NCBI GenBank assembly: GCA_000831005.1
Contig: CP007152.1
Coordinates: forward strand, 620,001 to 684,000
Reading direction: 5' to 3'
From: Marinobacter salarius
Lineage (GTDB): Bacteria; Pseudomonadota; Gammaproteobacteria; Pseudomonadales; Oleiphilaceae
Length of the DNA stretch: 64,000 nucleotides
Shown here: positions 20,764-28,931 of the stretch, piece after piece
Layout of the letters: every line of letters starts with the position of its first letter
Numbering within the stretch: the stretch's first letter is position 1
Position numbers and translations under genes: made by a program
Notes under the pieces: generated by a model
Told to the model about the DNA's origin: nothing
Databases searched by the model: none
Seen by the model: only the letters and a program-made list of their open reading frames with translations

Positions 20764-21548
20764 ATGACTGAGCCCGCCACTAATCGTCCGTTTGTGCGGC
20801 TCTCCGGAGTCGGGCACCGTTACGATCCCAACCCGGCAATCCCGCCCGCGGTCACCGGTATTGAACTGGACATCCGCCGTCACGAGTTCGTGGCGGTGGT
20901 GGGACCTTCCGGCTGCGGAAAATCCACCTTGCTGCGGATGATTGCCGGGCTGTTGACCCCAACAGAGGGACAGGTCTCGGTATTTGGAAAGCAGGTCTCC
21001 GGACCCCGGGACGACGTTGGTATCGTGTTTCAGAAACCAACGCTGTTGCCTTGGCTGACTGTCCGAAAGAACGTGCTTTTCCCGCTCAAGCACAAGTTCG
21101 GCCGTTACGGTCGTGACGATGAAAAGCGTGCGGACGCCTTGCTGGCCATGGCGGGCCTGGAAAGTTTTGCCAACAAGATGCCGAATGAGCTCTCTGGCGG
21201 CATGCAGCAACGGGTCGGAATCGTTCGGGCGCTGTTGCTGAACCCGGATATTCTGTTGATGGATGAACCTTTCTCGGCACTCGATGCAATGACTCGGGAG
21301 CAGATCGGGTTCGATCTTCTGAAAATCTGGCAGGAAAACCCCAAGACCGTGCTATTCATTACCCATTCCATCGCCGAAGCCGTGCTGCTGGCAGACCGGG
21401 TGCTGGTGATGAGCAAGCGCCCCGGTACCGTGTTGGAGATGGTGGATGTGGACCTGCCTAGCCACGCACGACCCAAACCATATCCGAACCCAGATTCGGC
21501 CAGTTAACTGAGCGACTGAGGAAGCATATCTATGAGCCTGAAGCTTGA
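20764..21548 (+). CDS. NitT/TauT-type ABC transporter ATPase (C-terminal frameshift)
   Basis: About 261 residues. Walker A GPSGCGKST (residues ~46-54), Q-loop IVFQKPTLLPW, signature LSGGMQQRVGIVRAL, Walker B DILLMDEPF and H-loop ITHSIAEA are all present. As read, the frame ends at 21507 with a non-family tail. Adding one base near 21464 gives RTTQTISEPRFGQLTERLRKHI ending at 21548, the normal family C-terminus, which overlaps the permease start at 21532. It energises uptake through the permease at 21532. Confidence 0.9.
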
Positions 21549-22320
21549 GAATAGGGCCGGCCGCTCCCTGTTGACGGCGGCGCCCTGGTTGTTCTTTGTG
21601 GCGCTGGTTCTGCTATGGGAACTGGTTTGTCAGGGGTTCTCTTTGCCGGCCTATGTATTGCCAGCCCCCTCGGCCATCGTCGAGGCTTTTTTCAATGTGG
21701 AGATGAGCCGCTGGTTTACCCATCTGTGGGCGACCCTGCGGGTGGCTTTGATGGGGTTCGCGGCGTCCATCCTGGTGGCGATTCCCATTGCCATCGCCAT
21801 GATGCGATCGGAGCTGCTGTCGCGCACTCTCTTTCCGTTACTGGTGGTGGTTCAATCCACCCCGGTGGTGGCGGTTGCGCCACTGATCATCGTATTGATG
21901 GGGTCCGATGACCCATCACGGGTATTGATTACCTGCCTGCTGACGTTCTTCCCGCTGGTGGTTTCGACTGCGACCGGGATCAACGAAACCCCCGATGAAC
22001 TGGTTGAATTGAGTCGTTCGCTGGATGCCCCGCTGCGTAGGGAAACCTGGCAGATCCGGATTCCTTACGCCATTCCGCATATTTTCAGCGGCCTGCGCGT
22101 GGCCATCACTCTGGCCATTATCGGCGCCGTGGTGGCGGAATTTGTTGCCGCCGAAGAGGGACTGGGTTACTTCATTCAGTTCTCGACGTCGTTTTTCCGG
22201 ATTCCGCAGGCCTTCGCGGGGCTGTTCTTTCTGGCAGTGGTCAGCCTGTTGCTGTTCAAGTCGGTGCACTGGGCGCAGCAGATCTTTTTCCCATGGAGCC
22301 TGCCCAAAAAACAGGGCTAA
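21532..22320 (+). CDS. NitT/TauT-type ABC transporter permease
   Basis: A 262-residue BPD_transp_1 permease with about six membrane helices. It carries the EAA-type coupling loop near DELVELSRSLDAPLRRETWQIRIPYAIPHIFSGLRVAITLAIIGAVVAEF. ATG 21532 has a GAGGAAG site 9 bases upstream. It pairs with the ATPase at 20764 and the binding protein at 19757. Confidence 0.92.
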   Translation: MSLKLENRAGRSLLTAAPWLFFVALVLLWELVCQGFSLPAYVLPAPSAIVEAFFNVEMSRWFTHLWATLRVALMGFAASILVAIPIAIAMMRSELLSRTLFPLLVVVQSTPVVAVAPLIIVLMGSDDPSRVLITCLLTFFPLVVSTATGINETPDELVELSRSLDAPLRRETWQIRIPYAIPHIFSGLRVAITLAIIGAVVAEFVAAEEGLGYFIQFSTSFFRIPQAFAGLFFLAVVSLLLFKSVHWAQQIFFPWSLPKKQG

Positions 22321-22343
22321 GCATGTCATAAGAGGTTAACGAA

Positions 22344-22846
22344 TTGTCTGAACAGGAAAGATTGAACAATACCGATCTGGCAATGATGCAAAAGGTCATC
22401 GCCATGGCAAACGGCTGGCGGAAGACGGAGTACATCCGTTTGCCGCCTTGTTGGTCGACAGTGAAGGCTCTGTCTTGATGGAGCAGGGCAACGCTTACCT
22501 CCCGGACCGTGATATGACAGGTCATGCCGAGCGCGTTCTGATGACTCGGGCCAGCAAGGCCTGGCGTCCAGACTTTCTGGCCGGTTGCACCATGTACGTA
22601 TCCGCAGAGCCTTGTTGCATGTGTGCCGGTTCGGCCTACTGGGCCGGTTTGGGGAGAATAGTCTACGGGCTCAGTGAACACCGGCTGAAGAACATTACCG
22701 GCAACCATCCCGAAAATCCGACGCTCGATCTGCCCTGCCGGCAGGTGTTTGATTCCGGACAGCGCGAAGTCGAGGTGATCGGGCCGGTCCTGGAGGACGA
22801 TGCAGCAAAAGTGCATGAAGTATTTTGGCAGAAGCACGGACAATGA
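22344..22846 (+). CDS. Zinc-dependent nucleoside/nucleobase deaminase (frameshifted)
   Basis: CMP/dCMP-deaminase-fold protein, about 168 residues. The Zn site is H-A-E in GHAERVLM plus PCCMC in VSAEPCCMCAGSAYWAGLGRIVYGL, as in guanine deaminases and the TadA/cytosine-deaminase group. The N-terminal part (LSEQERLNNTDLAMMQKVIAMAN) is one base out of phase with the rest; restoring a base near 22412 gives ANRLAEDGVHPFAALLVDSEG. The start is probably TTG 22344, with AGAGG 8 bases upstream. It follows the permease closely, so an imported aminated base is the likely substrate. Cytosine to uracil would feed the Rut pathway and guanine to xanthine would feed purine catabolism. Confidence 0.8.
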
Positions 22847-22857
22847 AGGAGGGCGTC

Positions 22858-23508
22858 ATGACAGCAAGCCGTGTCACCGTGGTTGTTGATTCCCGATACG
22901 GCAGCACACTGGCGCTCGCCCGAGCAGTGGCGTCAGGCGCATTGTCGGAAGGTGCGGAAGTTCGTCTTTGCCGAGTGGCCATAGATGAGCCCGAATTCAG
23001 TGTGGACTCGGAACGGCTGATTTTATTGCGGCCCAGGCAGAATTCCGTGCGCTACCCAGAGCCACTGCCGATGATCTTGACTGGGCAAAAGGAATTGTCT
23101 GGGGGTCTCCCACCCGATATGTTGATGAGTACACCGCTTAGGGCGTTTATCGATGAAGTGGCACCTCTTTGGCGGCAAGGTGCCTTGATCGGCAAAGTGG
23201 GGGCTGCGTTTACCTCCACGGGAGGTATGCATTCTGGAAACGAGATGACGTTGCTCTCTCTTTTATTGCCCTTCATGCAGCATGGGATGGTGTTGGCCGG
23301 TGTTCCCCACAGTGTTCCGGAGTTGGTGCGGACCGAAAAAGGAGGTTCGCCCTATGGGGCGACAACGGTTACTGGATTCGATGGAAACAGGGGAGTTGAC
23401 GAGAACGAACTTGCCATTGCCCGTGCATTGGGGGCAAGGGTGGCGAGACTGTCAGGCTGGGTAACACTCGAGCCATCGTCGGTTGAACTTGCGGCATACG
23501 CCACCTAG
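22858..23508 (+). CDS. WrbA-like flavodoxin / NAD(P)H:quinone oxidoreductase
   Basis: About 216 residues with a flavodoxin-like fold: VVVDSRYGSTLALARAVASGA (FMN phosphate loop), GKVGAAFTSTGGMHSGNEMT and GGSPYGATTVTGFDG, as in WrbA. ATG 22858 is chosen because GGAGGG lies just before it. Between about 23024 and 23144 the local reading is out of phase. A missing T and a later extra T would give AAQAEFRALPRATADDLDWAKGIVWGSPTRYVDEYTA, which restores the WrbA motif GSPTRY. The open frame survives only because the two errors compensate. It is the last gene of the operon. It could supply reducing power to a flavin enzyme, but that is speculation. Confidence 0.8.
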   Translation: MTASRVTVVVDSRYGSTLALARAVASGALSEGAEVRLCRVAIDEPEFSVDSERLILLRPRQNSVRYPEPLPMILTGQKELSGGLPPDMLMSTPLRAFIDEVAPLWRQGALIGKVGAAFTSTGGMHSGNEMTLLSLLLPFMQHGMVLAGVPHSVPELVRTEKGGSPYGATTVTGFDGNRGVDENELAIARALGARVARLSGWVTLEPSSVELAAYAT

Positions 23509-23550
23509 GTCGAGGGAATGGTGTAAGCGTGACGTTGTGTAGTCCTTTTG

Positions 23551-23572
23551 CCGCCTTCGGGCGGTTTTTTTT
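23551..23572 (+). terminator. Rho-independent terminator
   Basis: CCGCC-TTCG-GGCGG stem-loop followed by eight Ts, 40 bases after the WrbA-like gene stop. Confidence 0.85.
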
Positions 23573-23685
23573 GGCTTGTTCAAAAGTAGAGCAGTTGGCC
23601 AGAGTTTGTTTAAAACTGGTGCGTTTTTCTGTGTTCTATATTTTTTAAGCTAATGATATTAAATAATAAAAACTTATTTCTTATA

Positions 23686-23701
23686 TGGCATGAAGGTTGC
23701 C
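23686..23701 (+). promoter_or_regulatory. Sigma-54 promoter of the 23.8-27.5 kb ABC transporter operon
   Basis: TGGCATG-AAGG-TTGCC has exact GG-N10-GC spacing and one mismatch in each block. It lies about 65 bases before the binding-protein ATG in an AT-rich stretch. Confidence 0.78.
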
Positions 23702-23710
23702 TTATAAAAC

Positions 23711-23726
23711 CTGAGCAATTGGTCAA
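23711..23726. promoter_or_regulatory. RutR-like operator downstream of the sigma-54 promoter
   Basis: CTGAGC-AATT-GGTCAA; the right half is exact and the left half has one mismatch. It has the same arrangement relative to the promoter as the site at 19704. Confidence 0.6.
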
Positions 23727-23765
23727 TTAAAAGAGGCGTAAACCGCCTGGTCTAGGAGAGTATCC

Positions 23766-24761
23766 ATGAAGATGAAGCTAAGCACCGTTCTGGGTGGTTC
23801 GATCATGATGGCCGGCCTGGTCGCTTTTTCGCCGGTAAATGCGGACGAGTTGGATAAGGTCGTATTTGGAACCAACTGGTATGCCCAAGCTGAGCATGGT
23901 GGCTTTTATCAAGCACTGGCAACAGGCCTTTACGAGGGGCACGGGCTGGATGTAGAAATCAGAATGGGTGGCCCGCAGGTAAACGGAACCCAGTTGTTGG
24001 TAACTGGGCGCTATGACCTGCTCATGGGCTATCCCATTGGCAACATTAACGCGGTCGAGAAGGGCTTGCCCGTTATGACCGTGGCTGCCTCCATGCAGGG
24101 AGATCCTCAGTCATTGGTTGCGCATCCCCACGTTGAATCCATTGAGCAGATCAAGGAAGAGGGCCTGCCCATTTATCTGGCAACCCATGCCCATTCCACC
24201 TTTTGGCCATGGCTGAAGGCAGAGTACGGGTTCGAAGACGATGTTGTGCACGCCTATACCTTCAGTGTTGCGCCATTTCTGACCGATGAAAGCATTGTTC
24301 AGCAGGGCTACCTCTCGTCGGAGCCTTTTGCAATCCAGAAAGGGGGAATTGAGCCGAACGTCTTCCTGTTGTCGGACTACGGTTACCCTCCGTACGCCAC
24401 CACCATCGAAACCACAACCGACATGATTGAAGAGCGGCCAGACGTGGTCAAACGGTTTGTGCAGGCAAGCATGGAAGGCTGGCAAAGCTACCTGGAGAAC
24501 CCGGAGCCCGGGAACAAGCTCATCATGCAGGAAAACCCTGAGATGACGCCTGAGCAAATTGCCTATGGCATCGAAAAGATCAAGGACTACGAACTGGTGA
24601 CTGGCGGCGACGCGGGAACCCAGGGAATTGGAGTGATGACCGAAGAACGTTGGACGAAGATCAAGGATTTCATGGTTGGCGCAGGCCTTGCGTCGGCAGA
24701 TCTTGATCTCAGCAAGGTTTTCACCCTGGAATTTCTGCCCGAAGAGCCGGTGCTGCCGTAA
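23766..24761 (+). CDS. NitT/TauT-type (ThiY-like) ABC substrate-binding protein
   Basis: An intact 331-residue binding protein with a signal peptide (ends near VNADE, residue ~27) and the motif GTNWYAQAEHGGFYQALATGLYEGHGLDVEIRMGGPQVNG. It aligns along its whole length with the orphan protein at 16581 (AQAEHGGFY, MGGPQVN, DLLMGY, QGDPQSLV, FWPWLKAEYG). The two are paralogues that may deliver related ligands to one permease. It is the first gene of a complete transporter operon with ATPase, permease and a DMT transporter. A pyrimidine-type ligand is suggested by THI5-like family membership and the RutR-like site. Confidence 0.9.
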   Translation: MKMKLSTVLGGSIMMAGLVAFSPVNADELDKVVFGTNWYAQAEHGGFYQALATGLYEGHGLDVEIRMGGPQVNGTQLLVTGRYDLLMGYPIGNINAVEKGLPVMTVAASMQGDPQSLVAHPHVESIEQIKEEGLPIYLATHAHSTFWPWLKAEYGFEDDVVHAYTFSVAPFLTDESIVQQGYLSSEPFAIQKGGIEPNVFLLSDYGYPPYATTIETTTDMIEERPDVVKRFVQASMEGWQSYLENPEPGNKLIMQENPEMTPEQIAYGIEKIKDYELVTGGDAGTQGIGVMTEERWTKIKDFMVGAGLASADLDLSKVFTLEFLPEEPVLP

Positions 24762-24822
24762 GCATCGAACCCTATCCTGATGCCGGTCGGTGACGCCATT
24801 GATCGGCCCTGGAGATATCATT

Positions 24823-25701
24823 ATGACAGCGGACAAAGTAACACCCCTGAATCCGGCCCGGGAGCCGAATGTTATGGCTCCAGCGCCAGAGGCGCTCGCC
24901 CCGGGCAGACCGGTCCTGCAGGTGGACGGGGTTAACAAAATCTACAGCAATGGCACGGTCGCTCTGAAAGGAGCCGATCTGACTATAAAACAGGGGGAGT
25001 TCGTCAGCCTCCTGGGGCCTTCCGGGTGCGGCAAGAGTACCTTACTCCGGATTATGGCGGGCCTGGGTGAAGTGACCACCGGTACGGTCAAATGGTGGGA
25101 GCAGGATTACGGAGTGGTTGGCAGCAAGGGCCGGAAGCTGGCCTTCGTGTTTCAGAATGCCACGCTGATGCCCTGGGCTCGGGTACGTAAAAATATTCGT
25201 CTCCCGCTGGATCTGGACCACGCTGGTAATGCACCGGAAGTCGAGAAAAAGATTGATGACGCCCTCGATATGGTGGGCCTGACGGGGTTTGATGAGAGCT
25301 TCCCGAGAGAGCTTTCCGGCGGCATGCAAATGCGAGCGTCCATCGCCCGGGCCATGGTAACCGAACCTAACCTGTTGTTGATGGATGAACCTTTCGGAGC
25401 CCTCGACGAGATGACCCGCAACAAGCTGAATGACGATGTTCTGAAGCTCTGGCGAGAAAAGGGCTGGACCATTGTCTTCGTGACTCACAGTGTTTACGAG
25501 GCGGTCTATCTGTCCAGTCGGGTGGTTGTCATGGCGGCTCGCCCCGGACGGATCGTGGATGACATCGAAATCAAAGAACCCTATCCCCGTTCCCCTGATT
25601 TCCGGGTATCCACCGAATTTGCCGGATATTGTCGGCAGGTGTCGATGGCTCTTGAGCGAGCCAGTGCCATGGGAGAAAGCAAAGAGGGGAGTGATTCATG
25701 A
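24823..25701 (+). CDS. NitT/TauT-type ABC transporter ATPase
   Basis: About 292 residues. The first ~25 residues (TADKVTPLNPAREPNV...) form a non-conserved extension before the ABC core. The core has Walker A GPSGCGKST, Q-loop FVFQNATLMPW, signature LSGGMQMRASIARAM, Walker B LLLMDEPFGALDE and H-loop VTHSVYEA. ATG 24823 has GGAG upstream. It overlaps the permease gene by ATGA, showing tight coupling. Confidence 0.92.
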   Translation: MTADKVTPLNPAREPNVMAPAPEALAPGRPVLQVDGVNKIYSNGTVALKGADLTIKQGEFVSLLGPSGCGKSTLLRIMAGLGEVTTGTVKWWEQDYGVVGSKGRKLAFVFQNATLMPWARVRKNIRLPLDLDHAGNAPEVEKKIDDALDMVGLTGFDESFPRELSGGMQMRASIARAMVTEPNLLLMDEPFGALDEMTRNKLNDDVLKLWREKGWTIVFVTHSVYEAVYLSSRVVVMAARPGRIVDDIEIKEPYPRSPDFRVSTEFAGYCRQVSMALERASAMGESKEGSDS

Positions 25702-26501
25702 AAACACCATTGATCCAGAACGAGCGCTTTGTTCAGGTCGCTGCCCCTTTGCTTGTGGGAGTCTTGGTGCTTCTGATGTGGCAATTGACGGTGGTGGCGT
25801 TTGAAGTACCGAAATACATTGTGCCCAGCCCCGTGGATATCGGGCAGTCGCTGGTGTCTGATTTCAATTCGCTGTTTAATGCCTTGATGATGACCCTCAA
25901 GGTAACCTTCCTGGCCTTTGCTATTTCGGTGGTTCTGGGAGTGGCGGCCTCGTTGCTGTTCGTGCAGAGCAAGTGGATTGAGATCAGTCTGTTCCCCTAT
26001 GCGGTGCTGATGCAGGTAACACCGATTGTGGCCATTGCGCCATTGATCATCATCTGGGTAAACGACACCACGTGGGCTCTGACCATCTGTGCGGTGATCG
26101 TAGCTATTTTCCCGATTATCTCCAACACCACACTGGGGCTGCGAAGTGTCGATCCGAACCTGTTGAGCATGTTCCGGATGTATCGCACCAGCCGCTGGCA
26201 GGAATTGGTGCGTTTACGTGTTCCGAGCGCCCTGCCTTACTTCTTCGGAGGCTTGCGCATCAGTTCCGGGCTGGCTTTGATCGGTGCGGTGGTGGCCGAG
26301 TTCGTTGCTGGTACCGGGGGAGCCAAGGCCGGCCTGGCCTACATGATCCTGCAATCCGGCTACAATCTGCAGATTCCCAAAATGTTTGCGGCGCTGATTC
26401 TGATCACCGTAACGGGAATCCTGTTGTTCGCACTGATGGTCTGGATGTCCGACCGGGCACTGCGTAACTGGCATGAGAGTGCATTGAAGGTCGAGCACTG
26501 A
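25698..26501 (+). CDS. NitT/TauT-type ABC transporter permease
   Basis: A 267-residue inner-membrane permease with about six helices and the coupling-loop region SVDPNLLSMFRMYRTSRWQELVRLRVPSALPYFFGGLRISSGLALIGAVVAEF. It starts inside the end of the ATPase gene and ends 2 bases before the DMT transporter. It forms the channel for the 23766 binding protein and perhaps for its orphan paralogue at 16581. Confidence 0.93.
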   Translation: MKTPLIQNERFVQVAAPLLVGVLVLLMWQLTVVAFEVPKYIVPSPVDIGQSLVSDFNSLFNALMMTLKVTFLAFAISVVLGVAASLLFVQSKWIEISLFPYAVLMQVTPIVAIAPLIIIWVNDTTWALTICAVIVAIFPIISNTTLGLRSVDPNLLSMFRMYRTSRWQELVRLRVPSALPYFFGGLRISSGLALIGAVVAEFVAGTGGAKAGLAYMILQSGYNLQIPKMFAALILITVTGILLFALMVWMSDRALRNWHESALKVEH

Positions 26502-26503
26502 CC

Positions 26504-27469
26504 ATGTCGCGGTCTACTTCGGTAATGCCTGCATCGGGTGCCGGCTATGCTTGGCGCAACGGGTACCTGCTGGTGGCCTTTACCGCACTGGCCTGGGGGA
26601 TTAATTTCCCCATCATGAAGATAGGCCTGGCCTACAGCCCGCCGCTGTTGTACACGACCTTGAGGATGGTCCTCGGGACCCTCACCATGTTCTTGATTGC
26701 GCGAATGATGGGCATTCTCCGGATGCCGCACCGGGCGGACATACCGGTGGTTTTCTCCGTGGGCATTCTTCAGAACATGGGGTTTATCACCTTGGTGACC
26801 TTTGGCATGCAGTATATGCCCGCCGGTCGGGCGGCGATTCTGGCCTATACTTCACCAATCTGGGTGGTGCCGGCAGCCGCCTTGTTCCTCGGCGAGCGCT
26901 TAACCTTGTTCAGGGCATTGGGTGCCGGATTTGGACTCGCTGGACTGCTGGCTATATTTAATCCACTGACCGTCGACTGGCACGCTGAAGGGATGGTGAC
27001 CGGGGGCGGATTGATCGTTCTGGCGACGATTGTCTGGACGGCAGGACTGATTCATGTCCGTCGGCATCAGTGGCGCGGGGATGTGCTGTCGCTGATACCC
27101 TGGCAACTGCTTTCGTCATTGCTGCTATTGGTACCCTTGGCCCTTTTCGTGGAAGACCTTGCTACCATCCGATGGGAGCCAGCTTTTCTGGTGAACATCT
27201 TCTTCAGCGGCGCCATTGCATCGGGCCTTTGCGTTGCAGCTCAGGTCGGTGCCATCCGGTCTTTACCCGCAGTGACCATGTCGCTGAGTTCCGCCGCGGT
27301 TCCAGCGGTTGGGCTGCTCTCATCTGCCGTTGTTCTGAATGAACAGCCGAGCGGCTCGGATATTTTCGGGTTCTGCTTGGTTGGTCTGGGAATTCTGGTG
27401 GTCGGGCTAGCGGATCGACGACAGGCTCAGCGCGCGCGGAATATTGCTTATCAGAATGGAATTAATTAA
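26504..27469 (+). CDS. EamA/DMT-superfamily transporter
   Basis: A 321-residue membrane protein with ten predicted helices in two EamA repeats (FTALAWGINFPIMKIGLAYSPPLL; AGLIHVRRHQWRGDVLSLIPWQLLSSLLLL). DMT carriers of this type usually export metabolites such as amino acids or nucleobase analogues, or import them. It is the last gene of the transporter operon, 2 bases after the permease, so it probably handles the same compound or its product. Its direction of transport cannot be told from sequence. Confidence 0.88.
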   Translation: MSRSTSVMPASGAGYAWRNGYLLVAFTALAWGINFPIMKIGLAYSPPLLYTTLRMVLGTLTMFLIARMMGILRMPHRADIPVVFSVGILQNMGFITLVTFGMQYMPAGRAAILAYTSPIWVVPAAALFLGERLTLFRALGAGFGLAGLLAIFNPLTVDWHAEGMVTGGGLIVLATIVWTAGLIHVRRHQWRGDVLSLIPWQLLSSLLLLVPLALFVEDLATIRWEPAFLVNIFFSGAIASGLCVAAQVGAIRSLPAVTMSLSSAAVPAVGLLSSAVVLNEQPSGSDIFGFCLVGLGILVVGLADRRQAQRARNIAYQNGIN

Positions 27470-27556
27470 AAAAGTCTGGGTACCCCCCAGCGTCGCTGAG
27501 GGGCCGATCGACCCAATCCCGACGTTCGGAAATTTTGTCGCGATCGTCGTTGGATA

Positions 27557-27599
27557 CCTCTGGCGCGGAACGTCGTTATTGGCTCCGGCCCGCCAGAGG
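27557..27599. repeat. Inverted repeat in the DMT-isomerase intergenic region
   Basis: CCTCTGGCG and CGCCAGAGG form perfect 9-base arms separated by 25 bases. A second imperfect hairpin (about 27484-27505, CAGCG-T-CGCTG flanked by C and G runs) lies upstream. The convergent genes ending at 27469 and 27622 suggest a terminator function, but no T run is present. Confidence 0.4.
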
Positions 27600-27621
27600 A
27601 TGGTAATAGGCGGTCGCGCAA

Positions 27622-28224
27622 TTAGGCTTTTGAAGCCATGGTTTCGGACAATAGTTCAACTCGATCCTGGCCCCAGAACTGTTCGCCATCCAACACATAG
27701 GCCGGAGCTCCGAGAATCCCATCGCCAATCGCTTCGTCGGTATGACGGTCGTACTGTTCAGTAACGTCTGATGACCGGGCCGCTTCAAGCAGGCCTTCTG
27801 CATCCAGTTCAAGGGTGTTCAGGATGTCACGAATTACCGCTTCATCCGCGATGTTCTTCTCCTCTGCCCAACAGGCTGCCAGCACTCTCTGCACAAAATT
27901 TCCAGGATTCTGGCCTGTCGCTTGGAGGGCAATGACACAACCGTCAGCCAGACTCGGGTCTGCGGGAAAATACGCTGGTTTGAGGTTGACGGACAAGCCG
28001 CGTTTTTTTGCCCATCGTTGGATTTCAAGCAGGCGGTACTCTTGGCGGCATGCCGGGCGTTCGGGTAGCGGTTTCGCGCCCGAGTTGGCGAACACCTTTG
28101 GCAGCCTTATTGGCTTGAAGTTGATGCTGGCTTTCGCCTGTTCTGCGGTTTCAAGGAAAGCCTTATGTCCCAGGTAGGTAAACGGTGAAAGGCAGCTGAA
28201 GTAATAATCAATGGTGGGGCTCAT
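27622..28224 (-). CDS. DsbA-fold 2-hydroxychromene-2-carboxylate isomerase-like protein
   Basis: A 200-residue kappa-class GST/DsbA-like thioredoxin-fold protein: MSPTIDYYFSCLSPFTYLGH at the N-terminus, then LPKVFANSGAKPLPERPACRQEYRLLEIQRWAKKRGL and the cis-Pro region GAPAYVLDGEQFWGQDRVELL. HCCA isomerases use glutathione in aromatic (naphthalene-type) degradation, but many homologues have unknown substrates. ATG 28224 is preferred over longer frames because AGGAG lies about 9 bases upstream and the family sequence begins there. It is monocistronic. A strong palindrome lies 59-82 bases upstream. Confidence 0.85.
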   Translation of the reverse strand: MSPTIDYYFSCLSPFTYLGHKAFLETAEQAKASINFKPIRLPKVFANSGAKPLPERPACRQEYRLLEIQRWAKKRGLSVNLKPAYFPADPSLADGCVIALQATGQNPGNFVQRVLAACWAEEKNIADEAVIRDILNTLELDAEGLLEAARSSDVTEQYDRHTDEAIGDGILGAPAYVLDGEQFWGQDRVELLSETMASKA

Positions 28225-28282
28225 TGCTGTTGACTCCTGATCAGTGATTCTTGGATTTTTATGACTGCCCGGTACTTTAGCT

Positions 28283-28306
28283 TTTATTGAGTGGTCACTC
28301 AATAAA
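28283..28306. promoter_or_regulatory. 24-bp perfect palindrome, probable TetR-type operator
   Basis: TTTATTGAGTG and CACTCAATAAA are perfect 11-base arms around a GT centre. Size and symmetry fit a TetR-family operator in front of the isomerase gene at 28224. No matching regulator gene is adjacent. The rest of 28225-28657 (433 bases) is AT-richer than its surroundings and holds no convincing gene. Confidence 0.65.
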
Positions 28307-28657
28307 GTTCGGCCGTCATCCACGAGGGCATCATAGGGGCTCTTTTGCACCAAACAGTTCGCTACCAAGCACCCAAAACATTTGCACCACTGATAAGAGT
28401 TTTTCGTCTGTTGCGGACAGTCTTGAAATACTTTCCGAAATTAGTTGACCACTACACAGAGTTTTCTTGCTGAAAGGAGCTTCTTCAATTGAGTGGATGC
28501 ACCATGGACACAATTTGGCCATAGAATCAGTTTCTGGGGGTATTACACCAGAACCAGGATGAATGTCATTGCCTAGGTTGAAATTTGAAAGGGAGTAAAT
28601 TTGAATCTTGAAGATGATTAAAGGCGGGAGGTGTAACTTACTGATTTTTCATGAAAA

Positions 28658-28734
28658 TGGCCCGCCCGTCAGGATTCGAACCTGAGACCTTTGCCTCCGG
28701 AGGGCAACGCTCTATCCAGCTGAGCTACGGGCGG
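28658..28734 (-). tRNA. tRNA-Arg (anticodon CCG)
   Basis: A full cloverleaf on the minus strand. The acceptor stem CCGCCCG (28734-28728) pairs with CGGGCGG. The D arm is GCTC-AGCTGGATA-GAGC. The anticodon arm TTGCC-CTCCGGA-GGCAA gives anticodon CCG, and the T arm is TCAGG-TTCGAAT-CCTGA. Discriminator G is followed by an encoded CCA (28660-28658). It reads CGG codons. Confidence 0.96.
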
Positions 28735-28931
28735 ATTAAACTTTGTTCGAGAGGTTGAGAGGCCATGCTTCGCATGACTCAGCTGTACTGTCTCGCTTCG
28801 CTCCCAGCATAAAAGCTACGGGCGGATGAAATCCAACGCTTTGGCGTCAATTTCGAGTGCGCAATCTTACGTGTGATGGGGGGCTCTGTCCAGTCCTGTT
28901 GGTATTGATATATGCAGCGGCAAGCTTTCGA
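28735..28931. other. Spacer with a partial tRNA repeat
   Basis: A 13-base piece matching the tRNA-Arg 5' end (AGCTACGGGCGGA on the plus strand, 28724-28736) recurs at about 28817-28829. The rest of the second copy is not tRNA-like. No gene is visible between the tRNA and the end of the kinase-like gene at 28932. Confidence 0.5.

Noticed and set aside
27470..27621. Possible integron attC site or small RNA
   Set aside because: The inverted repeats are not arranged as attC core sites, there is no integrase or cassette array nearby, and no promoter plus T-run terminator for an sRNA is evident.
28331..28522. 63-residue minus-strand open frame with CPWC near the start
   Set aside because: No ribosome-binding site, no family resemblance, and it lies in a non-coding AT-richer stretch; CPWC alone is too little to call a redox protein.
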